NCBI GenBank assembly: GCA_037132275.1
Contig: JBAXPK010000029.1
Coordinates: 1 to 35,079 of the forward strand
Direction: 5' to 3'
Source of the DNA: JAABPW01 sp037132275
GTDB lineage: Bacteria > Verrucomicrobiota > Kiritimatiellia > CAIKKV01 > CAITUY01
Length of the DNA: 35,079 bases
Shown here: positions 16,586 through 23,699 of the stretch, piece after piece
Position numbering within the stretch: position 1 is the first letter of the stretch
How the letters are laid out: every line of letters begins with the position of its first letter
The notes under the pieces: generated by a model
What the model was told of the DNA's origin: nothing
Seen by the model: only the letters and a program-made list of their open reading frames with translations
Database searches by the model: none
Translations under genes and position numbers: made by a program

Positions 16586-16987
16586 TTATTTTTTGCGGGG
16601 TGTGGCCAGTAACTTGGATACGCTTTTCAATAAATCGTTGCTTTTGAACGGCTTTTCGATGAAATGCTGGATTGGCATCCAATCCGTATCAATGTCGGCA
16701 TCCGAAAATCCCATGGGAAATTCCTGATTCACGCCCGTAAGGAGCAGAATGGGCAGATCATTGATTTCCCTGTGGCGTCTGATCTGCCGCGCCAAATCGA
16801 ATCCGGCCACGGGATTGTCCGGGAACATGACATCCAGAATCAGGAGATCCGGTTTATTCTGTATCAGGAGCGCCGCGACATTTTCCGTTGTGTGGACAAG
16901 CGTGGTCTCGTGCCCTTTGGTTTTAAGGATGGCGGACGTGTGCTCCGCAATTTCCACATCATCATCGACGATTATGATTCGTGCCAT
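16586..16987 (-). CDS. Single-domain response regulator (CheY-like)
   Basis: A 133-residue receiver domain without an output domain. The acidic pocket is D8/D9, the phospho-acceptor D52 (ILDVMFPDN), and the conserved Thr84 and Lys112 (EKPF) are in place. It belongs to a subgroup with a distinctive NPVAGFD segment after the phosphorylation site and a VNQE...DID insert. It overlaps the end of the histidine kinase gene by 26 bases, so it is very likely its partner. A close paralogue lies at 18881-19282. With no DNA-binding domain, its output must be through protein contact. Confidence 0.92.
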   Translation of the reverse strand: MARIIIVDDDVEIAEHTSAILKTKGHETTLVHTTENVAALLIQNKPDLLILDVMFPDNPVAGFDLARQIRRHREINDLPILLLTGVNQEFPMGFSDADIDTDWMPIQHFIEKPFKSNDLLKSVSKLLATPRKK

Positions 16988-18386
16988 GGTCTTTTTTCCT
17001 TTCGCGGGGAATCAGGACTTCGAATGTCGTGCCTTTCCCCTGTTCACTGGTGACGCTTATCTTTAGCGCCACATTTTGCGCAATGTGCTTAACAATAGCC
17101 AGCCCCAAACCTGTGGATAGCAAATTGAATTGCGCCGCTTCCGGCGCGCGGAAGTACTCCTCGAAAATATGCGGGATCGCCTTCTCGCTGATCCCGATCC
17201 CGTGATCCGAGACTTTCACCTTGACGCCTTCTTCAGCGTTACTGGCCGTTACCTCTACCTGGCTGTCTTCATGGGAGTAGAAGATGGCATTGGCGATCAG
17301 ATTGGCGAAAAGCGTGCCCAACTGTTTGCGATTCGAGCATACGCTCACATCCGAGGCTGACAGACACACGGACACCCTGCGCTGGCTGGCCTTTATCGAC
17401 ATGTCCGCGATAACCGCGCTCAGAACTTTGTTCAAATCAACGGGTTCATCCTGATCGTCTTGATCGGTCGCCTTTCGCAGTTCCCCGAGCAGCAGGATGT
17501 CCTTGATGCGTTCGCGCAACGTGGCCGCACGTACTTCAATGGATTCGATCTTTGCGCGGGCGGTAGCCGGTAACGCATCCCAGTCCTGCGTCTTGAGCAT
17601 CTCGATATGGGTCTCAATTCCGGAAAACGGAGCTTTGAGATCATGAGTCGTTCGGAGCATAAGGAGATTCTTTTCCCGGTCTGCCGCCATCAGTAAGTCA
17701 TTGGCGGTCGCCAGTTTGCGATCACGCTCCCGCACAGCCTTTGAGATGGTGGAGGTCAGATACCAGACAACAAACCAGATGAAGACTGCGGATATGGCGT
17801 TAATGAAGGCCATGATCGGGGTCAGCGGCGAGGGGGGGGGCACCAGTAGGCTCTGTCGTATCAGAATTCCCGTTGTTTCCAGCGTCCAGCAGCCAAGAAA
17901 CATGACGGCGGCTAGCACGGTCACCAGAAGACTGTCCTTGGGAACAAAAAATATACAGGCCATTACGATGTGAAACAGGTAGGCAAACGCGATGAAGGTG
18001 TCGGTGCTTCCCACCTCGTGAACGAGAATCGTCAGGATGATAAGGTCCGCCAGAATCTGGAGCCATGTGTAAGTCACCACGAACGGGTGAACAAAAGGTT
18101 CGCGGGATGGGCGAAGAAGAAAAACAAAAATCAGGTTCAGGCTTATGAGTCCACTGGCCAGTGTCCATGGCCACCACGCTGCAGGAACGATGGATAGTTG
18201 TGCCAACGCTTCCGGGAATCCCCTGCAGAGAGCCCCGAAGGCAAAGAGGACGCCAACGACTACCCATCGAATGCGGGTGAACCACCGGGCGTTCTGGAGA
18301 AGAATATCTCCGCCAAGCCATTCCATGTGCGTGGATCCTGGTCTGTCCAGGTGCTCACGATCAAAATTCAATTCCACGGTATTCAT
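16962..18386 (-). CDS. Membrane sensor histidine kinase
   Basis: 474 residues. About six hydrophobic segments cover residues 41-212 (roughly 41-55, 72-92, 105-125, 131-148, 151-175 and 190-212) and form an integral-membrane sensor without a large periplasmic domain. HisKA follows, with H248 in TTHDLKAPFSG, and HATPase_c with N box NLIANA (362-367), G1 DHGIGIS (394-400) and G2 GLGLAIVKH (426-434). The signal is unknown; membrane-embedded sensors of this shape often read membrane or redox state. A tract of nine C (coding strand) encodes VPPPSP and might be slippage-prone. It starts 6 bases after the ferritin-like gene and overlaps the next response regulator, so the four genes form one signalling unit downstream of the Wood-Ljungdahl genes. 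Confidence 0.92.
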   Translation of the reverse strand: MNTVELNFDREHLDRPGSTHMEWLGGDILLQNARWFTRIRWVVVGVLFAFGALCRGFPEALAQLSIVPAAWWPWTLASGLISLNLIFVFLLRPSREPFVHPFVVTYTWLQILADLIILTILVHEVGSTDTFIAFAYLFHIVMACIFFVPKDSLLVTVLAAVMFLGCWTLETTGILIRQSLLVPPPSPLTPIMAFINAISAVFIWFVVWYLTSTISKAVRERDRKLATANDLLMAADREKNLLMLRTTHDLKAPFSGIETHIEMLKTQDWDALPATARAKIESIEVRAATLRERIKDILLLGELRKATDQDDQDEPVDLNKVLSAVIADMSIKASQRRVSVCLSASDVSVCSNRKQLGTLFANLIANAIFYSHEDSQVEVTASNAEEGVKVKVSDHGIGISEKAIPHIFEEYFRAPEAAQFNLLSTGLGLAIVKHIAQNVALKISVTSEQGKGTTFEVLIPRERKKDHGTNHNRR

Positions 18387-18392
18387 GCGTCA

Positions 18393-18848
18393 TCAGAAGT
18401 AATGCATGGCGATCATTTTTTTCAGCATCAGGGTGTCGTGTTCCTCAATCCGGATCAGGCTCAGGATCAGGAATGTGGCATCCTGATTTAGGGGAAACTT
18501 CAGGATGTTGTCATAGTACCGCCCGAGGTACGCGTTGTATGCTACGGCGGCTTCCAGTAGCGCTTTTCCGCTTACCGTGCCGGGCTGCGCTTGTAAAAGA
18601 GGCGCCTCTACTTCCGGTGTAAAGGGGACGTCATTCCGGACCTTCACGCGGCGGACAAGGTTAATCGCCTGTTTGTCGAAATCATCGAATGCCTGTTGCT
18701 GGTGCCGCCTGTGCCGAGCCAGATAATAGGTCAGCAGTCTGACTCCGTTATCTTTTGACTGGTCACGCACGTCTGCAAAAAATATGGCAAGTCGTCCCTC
18801 GAACGCTTCAACGCGATCTAATAACTTGCCCAGGGTGATGATGGCCAT
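18393..18848 (-). CDS. Ferritin-like four-helix protein of unknown function
   Basis: A 151-residue protein predicted to be all-helical. It contains VRDQSKDNGVRLLTYYLARHRRH early and RIEEHDTLMLKKM near the end. The EExH pattern and the spaced early acidic and His residues suggest a ferritin/rubrerythrin-like fold that could bind a metal pair. The full diiron ligand set (two ExxH plus two Glu) is not evident. It sits between a response regulator (32 bases) and the histidine kinase (6 bases), so it may be a redox or metal input to that system. This is a fold-level inference only. Confidence 0.6.
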   Translation of the reverse strand: MAIITLGKLLDRVEAFEGRLAIFFADVRDQSKDNGVRLLTYYLARHRRHQQQAFDDFDKQAINLVRRVKVRNDVPFTPEVEAPLLQAQPGTVSGKALLEAAVAYNAYLGRYYDNILKFPLNQDATFLILSLIRIEEHDTLMLKKMIAMHYF

Positions 18849-18880
18849 TGGTTTCAGCCTCCTCTCTTCTGCGTTTTGAA

Positions 18881-19282
18881 TTATTTCTTAACTGTGGGCT
18901 GCAACAACTTGCTGATCTTTTTCAAGAGCTTCGCCTTGGCGACAGGCTTCTCTTCCAAATCCTGGACTGGCAGCCACTCCGGGTCGATGTCACGGGCCGA
19001 GAAATCCATGGAATGTTCCTGATTTACAGCCGTCAATAGGATGATGGGGATGGATTTAATTTCCTCCTTCAACCGCACGGCCCGGGCCACATCAAACCCC
19101 GCCACCGGATTATCCGGGAACATCACGTCCAGGATTAGGAGATCCGGCCGATTCAGAACGATGTCCTCGATCAAACCCTCAATACGGTTTTTGACCTCCA
19201 CGTCGTAGCCCGCCTGTTGAAGGGACTTGGATAGATCCTCCGCGAATTCAACGTCATCATCAACAATTATGATCCTTGCCAT
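18881..19282 (-). CDS. Single-domain response regulator (CheY-like), paralogue
   Basis: A 133-residue receiver domain with D8/D9, D52, T84 and K112 in place. It has the same length as the regulator at 16586-16987, the same MARIIIVDDDVE start and the same ILDVMFPDNPVAGFD core, with a diverged helix 1-3 face. It is a tandem duplication flanking the ferritin-like and kinase genes. The start has a good GAGGAG site. It begins 77 bases after the P-loop/DRTGG gene on the same strand. I see no strong promoter or terminator in that gap, so it may be transcribed with the acetyl-CoA pathway operon. Confidence 0.92.
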   Translation of the reverse strand: MARIIIVDDDVEFAEDLSKSLQQAGYDVEVKNRIEGLIEDIVLNRPDLLILDVMFPDNPVAGFDVARAVRLKEEIKSIPIILLTAVNQEHSMDFSARDIDPEWLPVQDLEEKPVAKAKLLKKISKLLQPTVKK

Positions 19283-19359
19283 CTAGGGTTCTCCTCTGTT
19301 CGCCCATACCTTTTCTAGTCTAGCGCACTCATCCGGTGAATGGAAAGTTGAATGTCCGG

Positions 19360-20466
19360 TCAAGATAGCAGTGTCCAGAGCAGGTCAAGCTCTACATACT
19401 GCCGCACCAGCGAGGTTGCTAGTTGGATTTTCTCCTCGTCGGTTTCGCAAATTTTGACGGTGATATCGTGGAGCAGGGATGTGGCTTCATACGTTGGCAT
19501 GTCCACGACAAGGACCGGAATATGCGTGCGCATAATCAGTTCCCGCGTCTGAGCCGCCAGTTGCATGCCACCTGTCAGCACGATACCCGACAATTGAATG
19601 TCTTTACGGAGCAGGTCGGTGATGGCTGCCGCCAGGACGACGTCATCCCGGTCTCCAGGGACAATGAGCAAGGCCTGATTCTTGATGAACTTTATGGCGT
19701 TATGGGCTGTCATGGCCCCGACCACGATATCGGCCACTTTGTTGGAGAGGCACTGGCGTCCATTCAGCACGGTGGCATGGATCGCCTTGGCAACCTGGTC
19801 GACGGTTGGCCACGTCAGTTTCGGTGAATAGGGGATGGCGCCCAGCAACTTCAAGCCCCGTCGGGCGAACGCCTTTGTCAGGTATTCGCGTGTCTGTTCG
19901 AGTTTCTCGGGCTGTATCTTGTTGGCGATTACGCCGATGACTTCCACGTTCTCTTTTTCAAACAGGGTTTGGTTCAGCGCGATCTCATCCACGGGGCGGC
20001 CAATGCCGCCCAGCGTGACAATAACAACCTTTGCCTTGAGCATCTGGGCGACGCGGGCATTGTTCAGGTCAAAGACGGATCCGACTCCCGCATGTCCCGT
20101 TCCTTCGATCACGACCAAATCGTTGTTTTGTGCGGCGATGGCAAAGGACGCCTCAATGGAGTGTCGCAGGCGGGGCGTAACCCCTGCTGGGTCGTCCAGA
20201 AACTGTCGCGTGAAGTTCCGTTCGATGGCCACGGGGCTCATGTCCTTCAGCGGGCAGCGCAAGTCGCAGACCTGCTGAACCAGGACCGTGTCTTCGTCAA
20301 TGGTCTGGCCGTCGATGAGCACGTAGCGTTGTCCCACCGGCTTGATAAATCCAACCGACTTCGACAGGTTCCGATAGGCATCCAGGACCCCCAAGGTGCA
20401 TGTGGTCTTGCCGTCATTCTGGCTGGTTGCGGCGATAAACAAACGTTTTTCAATTCCGTTGAGCAT
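19360..20466 (-). CDS. P-loop (BioD/CobQ-like) + DRTGG protein resembling the N-terminal half of long-form Pta
   Basis: About 368 residues. The N-terminal domain is a dethiobiotin-synthetase/cobyrinate-synthase-like P-loop domain (AAA_26) with ATSQNDGKTT as Walker A and VVIEGTGHAG as the switch region. The C-terminal part is a DRTGG-type domain, with VPGDRDDVVLAAAITD as its most characteristic segment. This is the architecture of residues 1 to about 390 of long phosphotransacetylases such as E. coli Pta, lacking the catalytic part. The catalytic domain exists separately as the short Pta at 12759-13712. The ATG at 20466 is chosen because GGAGGA precedes it; a GTG at 20478 also opens the frame. 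It overlaps the DUF3786 gene by 17 bases and is the last clearly pathway-linked gene of the operon. Regulation of Pta or a CooC-like ATPase role are the alternatives. Confidence 0.85.
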   Translation of the reverse strand: MLNGIEKRLFIAATSQNDGKTTCTLGVLDAYRNLSKSVGFIKPVGQRYVLIDGQTIDEDTVLVQQVCDLRCPLKDMSPVAIERNFTRQFLDDPAGVTPRLRHSIEASFAIAAQNNDLVVIEGTGHAGVGSVFDLNNARVAQMLKAKVVIVTLGGIGRPVDEIALNQTLFEKENVEVIGVIANKIQPEKLEQTREYLTKAFARRGLKLLGAIPYSPKLTWPTVDQVAKAIHATVLNGRQCLSNKVADIVVGAMTAHNAIKFIKNQALLIVPGDRDDVVLAAAITDLLRKDIQLSGIVLTGGMQLAAQTRELIMRTHIPVLVVDMPTYEATSLLHDITVKICETDEEKIQLATSLVRQYVELDLLWTLLS

Positions 20467-21097
20467 AATATCCTCCACTTTCCGTCATGGGTTTTCCCGA
20501 GAGTATATCGAGAAGTAATTCCACGGCAACCACGCGATCCTCCGCCGGCAGCAGGCGTTCTGCATCGGCGCGGTAGATGATGCTCGCGCCGGCGGGGACT
20601 TCATCATCCCCTTCATACCGGATCAGGGTGATCGGGACGCGGGGGAGAACATCAAACCGGTAGCCGGTTCCGGATCCGTGCACCTTGGCGGCGGCGAAAG
20701 GCTCTCCGAGTCGGGCGAATTCCTCAGCAGTCCGGCCGGAAGTTGCCAGAAAACGGGCCGTGATACGCTTACCGAAGACGCTGAGATAACTGTGGCAATC
20801 CTCGAAATAACTGAAGGACACTTCGCGCGTGTCGGGGTCCAGGTTCTCGGCGCACAGGTAATGGACGGCCAGTACCGCCCAGACGGGACGCGCCCGGAAG
20901 GAACCATCGACGAGTACATTCCGCTGCTCTAGATCGACGCTCAGGTGCCGGTTCAGGGCGGGAAGCCGTATTGTGCTTCCCGTCAGCGTCGCCCCGAGAG
21001 AATTGAGTCTCCCGGGGGACGGCGCGTGTTCATTCAGGGTGTCCAAGCCCCGTTGCAGAGCTTGGTCATAAGGCCGTTGCAGTGGTATACCTGTCAT
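20450..21097 (-). CDS. DUF3786 domain protein
   Basis: 215 residues, soluble. The pattern LGATLTGSTIRLPALNRHLSVDL...RPVWAVLAVHYL, followed by SYFEDCHSYLSVFGKR and the final RADAERLLPAEDRVVAVELL, is that of the DUF3786 family. That family is found near corrinoid and CO dehydrogenase/acetyl-CoA synthase genes in anaerobes. Its function is unknown. Position between acsE (49 bases upstream) and the DRTGG gene (overlapping) suggests an accessory role, for example in corrinoid or metal handling. No cysteine cluster or membrane segment is seen, so a structural or chaperone role is only a guess. Confidence 0.75.
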   Translation of the reverse strand: MTGIPLQRPYDQALQRGLDTLNEHAPSPGRLNSLGATLTGSTIRLPALNRHLSVDLEQRNVLVDGSFRARPVWAVLAVHYLCAENLDPDTREVSFSYFEDCHSYLSVFGKRITARFLATSGRTAEEFARLGEPFAAAKVHGSGTGYRFDVLPRVPITLIRYEGDDEVPAGASIIYRADAERLLPAEDRVVAVELLLDILSGKPMTESGGYYAQRN

Positions 21098-21146
21098 AAT
21101 TACCTAGCCCGGCAACCCCGACCCAAAGTTTGAACAGAAGTCGGGC

Positions 21147-21947
21147 TTATTTCTGGCGGTAAGCCTTCAAATATGAATCGCTGTAGATCATCTTGTTAAG
21201 CAGAACTTCAGCCGTAATCATCGCATTCATAAGCTCCTCGTCAAGCGGATCATGGATGCTGGAATCCAAACCGGCTTGAATGGCCATCACAAGGAACGCC
21301 CTGTTGATCAGACCCCGTTCGGTGGCGCCCTGGCTGAGGTTACTCAACCCGATCACCACGTGCGGAGCCGGGTCCGACAACAGTTTGAACTGACGGACGG
21401 TCTCCAGCATGATGCCGGGCGCATCCTGGGCACAGTTCAAAGGGAGGGTGATGGGGTCCAGATAGACCTCGTCCGTGGAGATGCCGACATCCATGGCGGC
21501 GGCCACGACGCGCATCCCGATTTCCACCTTCGCATCCGCCGTGGAGGCAACCCCGTTCTCGTCAATGGCCAACCCAATGATGCGGGCATTGAATTCCTTG
21601 GCCAGTTTCATGAACGCGGCCAGTTTGTCTGCCTGTCCGGTGGTGGAGTTGATCATGCCTAGGCCCTTTCGGCAGGCAGCTTCCAGGCCGACGCGCATGA
21701 CGTCCAGGCTGGGGGTGTCAATGGCCAGGCAGATATCCGTCACCTCGCGGGTGTTCTCAACCAGCCATTTCATGACCGCGGGACGCTCGGCTTTCGGGAC
21801 GCGCGTTCCCACATTGATGTCCAGAGCGTTGGCGCCAGCGGCAATCTGCTGCTCGGCCATGGCGCGAATGGGAAGGGGATCCTTGGCCAGAATGGCATCC
21901 CCGATTGACGTGAACATTCCATTAATCCGTTCTCCAATGACAAACAT
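21147..21947 (-). CDS. acsE: Methyltetrahydrofolate:corrinoid/iron-sulfur protein methyltransferase, AcsE
   Basis: Transfers the methyl group of 5-methyl-THF to the cob(I)amide of the corrinoid iron-sulfur protein (AcsCD). The 266-residue pterin-binding TIM barrel shows GERING (residues 5-10), ALDINVGTR, LAIDTPSLDVMRVGLEA, MINSTTG, YLDPITLP and VVIGLSNLSQGA, in the order found in Moorella AcsE (262 residues). The start ATG is 19 bases after the acsD stop. With MetF upstream this is the link between the methyl branch and the carbonyl branch. Confidence 0.97.
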   Translation of the reverse strand: MFVIGERINGMFTSIGDAILAKDPLPIRAMAEQQIAAGANALDINVGTRVPKAERPAVMKWLVENTREVTDICLAIDTPSLDVMRVGLEAACRKGLGMINSTTGQADKLAAFMKLAKEFNARIIGLAIDENGVASTADAKVEIGMRVVAAAMDVGISTDEVYLDPITLPLNCAQDAPGIMLETVRQFKLLSDPAPHVVIGLSNLSQGATERGLINRAFLVMAIQAGLDSSIHDPLDEELMNAMITAEVLLNKMIYSDSYLKAYRQK

Positions 21948-21966
21948 GAGTTCTCTCCCTTTTTTA

Positions 21967-22935
21967 TTACTTTACAATGAGTTCGTTGATCGTTTTCTGA
22001 ATCGCCTTAACGGCGGCGGGATGGCGCATCACTAGGATGTCGCTGCCGGCCTGCAACAGGGTCGAAGCCGTTCCCACCTCCCAGTAAATACCGCGGGTGG
22101 CCTCATCACCCCACGCGGGGTTTTCCTGGAGGCTTCCCTTGGCTTCCTTGGTACGCCACGCTTCCGCGCCCACCATGCAGATCACGGGCAGGGACATGAT
22201 CTTGTCACCCCCCAGGGCCGCCAGCCGCCCACGTTCCTGAATGGAGTGGGCGTATTCAATTCCGTATCCCAGCGCGCCGGTCGTCGGGTACATGACGATC
22301 CGGTTCAGCGGGAGTCCCATTTCGGAGACCAGGATATTGACCTGTTTGGCAATGTTGATATCAATGGGGCTCAGCCCGATTATGGTATGCCCGTCGGCCA
22401 GGCATGAGGCCACCAGGGTCTTGTAATTGTCTTCCTTCACCGTGCCAATCAGGCAGCGTTCGCCGGCGGCCGCCTGGCTGCACCGGGGTAGAACCTCGTT
22501 ATCCTTTTCATCATGATCGCAGCCCCAGATGATCAGCGGCACGCCGACCGCCTTCAACACGGATTTAACCACGGCAGCCGCTTTTTCAGGCGAGGCGTTG
22601 CCGAAGTCGGGATGGGTGCCCGCCAATTTGAGGCAGAGCATTGTAGCGCCGTATTCCTCGACACATTTGCGGGCCCAGTCAGCGGGGGACTTCATCACGG
22701 AGCCAAAGGCGTCCATCAGGGGTTGTGCCCAGTCATCCGGCTCGCAATCCCATAGCTCCATGGCGATAGCGGGCGCGCGCGGGGTTGATCCCTCAAAGTT
22801 CATGAACGGCAGCGCGCTGGCGCCGCCGACCGTGACTACAGAGGTGCGGGTGCCTCCCTCTGCCTTCGTAGCCCCGATGGTGACTTCATTGATCGTTCCT
22901 GTCCATTTTTCCTTAGCATCATCAAAGATACTCAT
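21967..22935 (-). CDS. acsD: Corrinoid/iron-sulfur protein small subunit, AcsD (CdhD-like)
   Basis: The small subunit of the CFeSP heterodimer, which with AcsC carries the cobamide that shuttles the methyl group from AcsE to acetyl-CoA synthase. At 322 residues it is the length of the Moorella protein. Family segments are visible: the TIM-barrel core with MELWDCEPDDWAQPL, CLKLAGTHPDFGNASPEKA, IIWGCDHDEKDNEVL, RIVMYPTTGALGYGIEYAHS and the C-terminal SDILVMRHPAAV. It overlaps the preceding cooC-like gene as ATGA. Confidence 0.97.
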   Translation of the reverse strand: MSIFDDAKEKWTGTINEVTIGATKAEGGTRTSVVTVGGASALPFMNFEGSTPRAPAIAMELWDCEPDDWAQPLMDAFGSVMKSPADWARKCVEEYGATMLCLKLAGTHPDFGNASPEKAAAVVKSVLKAVGVPLIIWGCDHDEKDNEVLPRCSQAAAGERCLIGTVKEDNYKTLVASCLADGHTIIGLSPIDINIAKQVNILVSEMGLPLNRIVMYPTTGALGYGIEYAHSIQERGRLAALGGDKIMSLPVICMVGAEAWRTKEAKGSLQENPAWGDEATRGIYWEVGTASTLLQAGSDILVMRHPAAVKAIQKTINELIVK

Positions 22936-23699
22936 TTCTTGCTCCTTTCCAAAAGCTTTGACACCAGACCATCCACGGCCACCACAGCCGGAGAGTTTTC
23001 TGGCAGATCCTTTACCGCCTGCCCTTTCACATCAAAATCGGCGATGGCCGGATCGGCTGGAATCATCGCGAGGTTCTCTAAGCCCGTCTGTTGAAACAGG
23101 TTCGCCAAATCGGGTGGAATCGGCCCGTTGCACTGGTTCATCACTAGATGGCACCCACCGATGTCGAGATGGAGCGTCCGCACCAGTTCCATGATGCGAA
23201 TCGCCGTCCGGGCGCCGATAACCGTGGGTTGGCAGATCACCAGCATGACGTCCACGCGGCCATCCGTTCGCCGGCTCAAATGTTCCAGCCCTGCCTCGTT
23301 ATCGATGACGAGGGCCTTGTACTGTTTGCTGATTCGTCCCAGATACTCGCGTAAAAGATTATTGATGAAGCAGTAGCAGTCCGGTCCTTCCTGCCGTCCC
23401 ATCGCCAGCAGATCCAAACCCGTCGACTCGACCAGCGATTCATTGATCTGGCGTTCAATCCACTCGTTCTTGGAGATTCCCGCGGGCTTGGCCTCCGGCT
23501 TGGCGCGGAGTTCCTCGCGGAGCGTCCCGATCGTCCGCTCGACGGTCAATCCGAGCTTATCCGCCAGGCAACTGTTGGGATCCGCATCAACTGCCAGGAT
23601 GGGCGTGACGGCACGGTCTTGCAGGCTGCGACACAACAGGGCGGCGATCGTCGTCTTGCCGGTGCCTCCCTTGCCTGCCAGTGCGATACGAAAGCTCAT
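22932..23699 (-). CDS. CooC/AcsF-type maturation ATPase (second copy)
   Basis: A MinD/ParA-like ATPase used in nickel insertion into CODH or acetyl-CoA synthase. Deviant Walker A GKGGTGKTT lies at residues 9-17, and the dimer-bridging metal-binding CxC is C108-Y-C110. The start used is the ATG at 23699, which overlaps the stop of the corrinoid-activator gene as ATGA. The frame runs 29 codons further upstream, but that part would lie inside the neighbour. It stays 256 residues, usual for the family. Its place beside acsD and the activator, rather than beside cooS, suggests it serves ACS (AcsF role). That is inference from position. Confidence 0.9.
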   Translation of the reverse strand: MSFRIALAGKGGTGKTTIAALLCRSLQDRAVTPILAVDADPNSCLADKLGLTVERTIGTLREELRAKPEAKPAGISKNEWIERQINESLVESTGLDLLAMGRQEGPDCYCFINNLLREYLGRISKQYKALVIDNEAGLEHLSRRTDGRVDVMLVICQPTVIGARTAIRIMELVRTLHLDIGGCHLVMNQCNGPIPPDLANLFQQTGLENLAMIPADPAIADFDVKGQAVKDLPENSPAVVAVDGLVSKLLERSKK

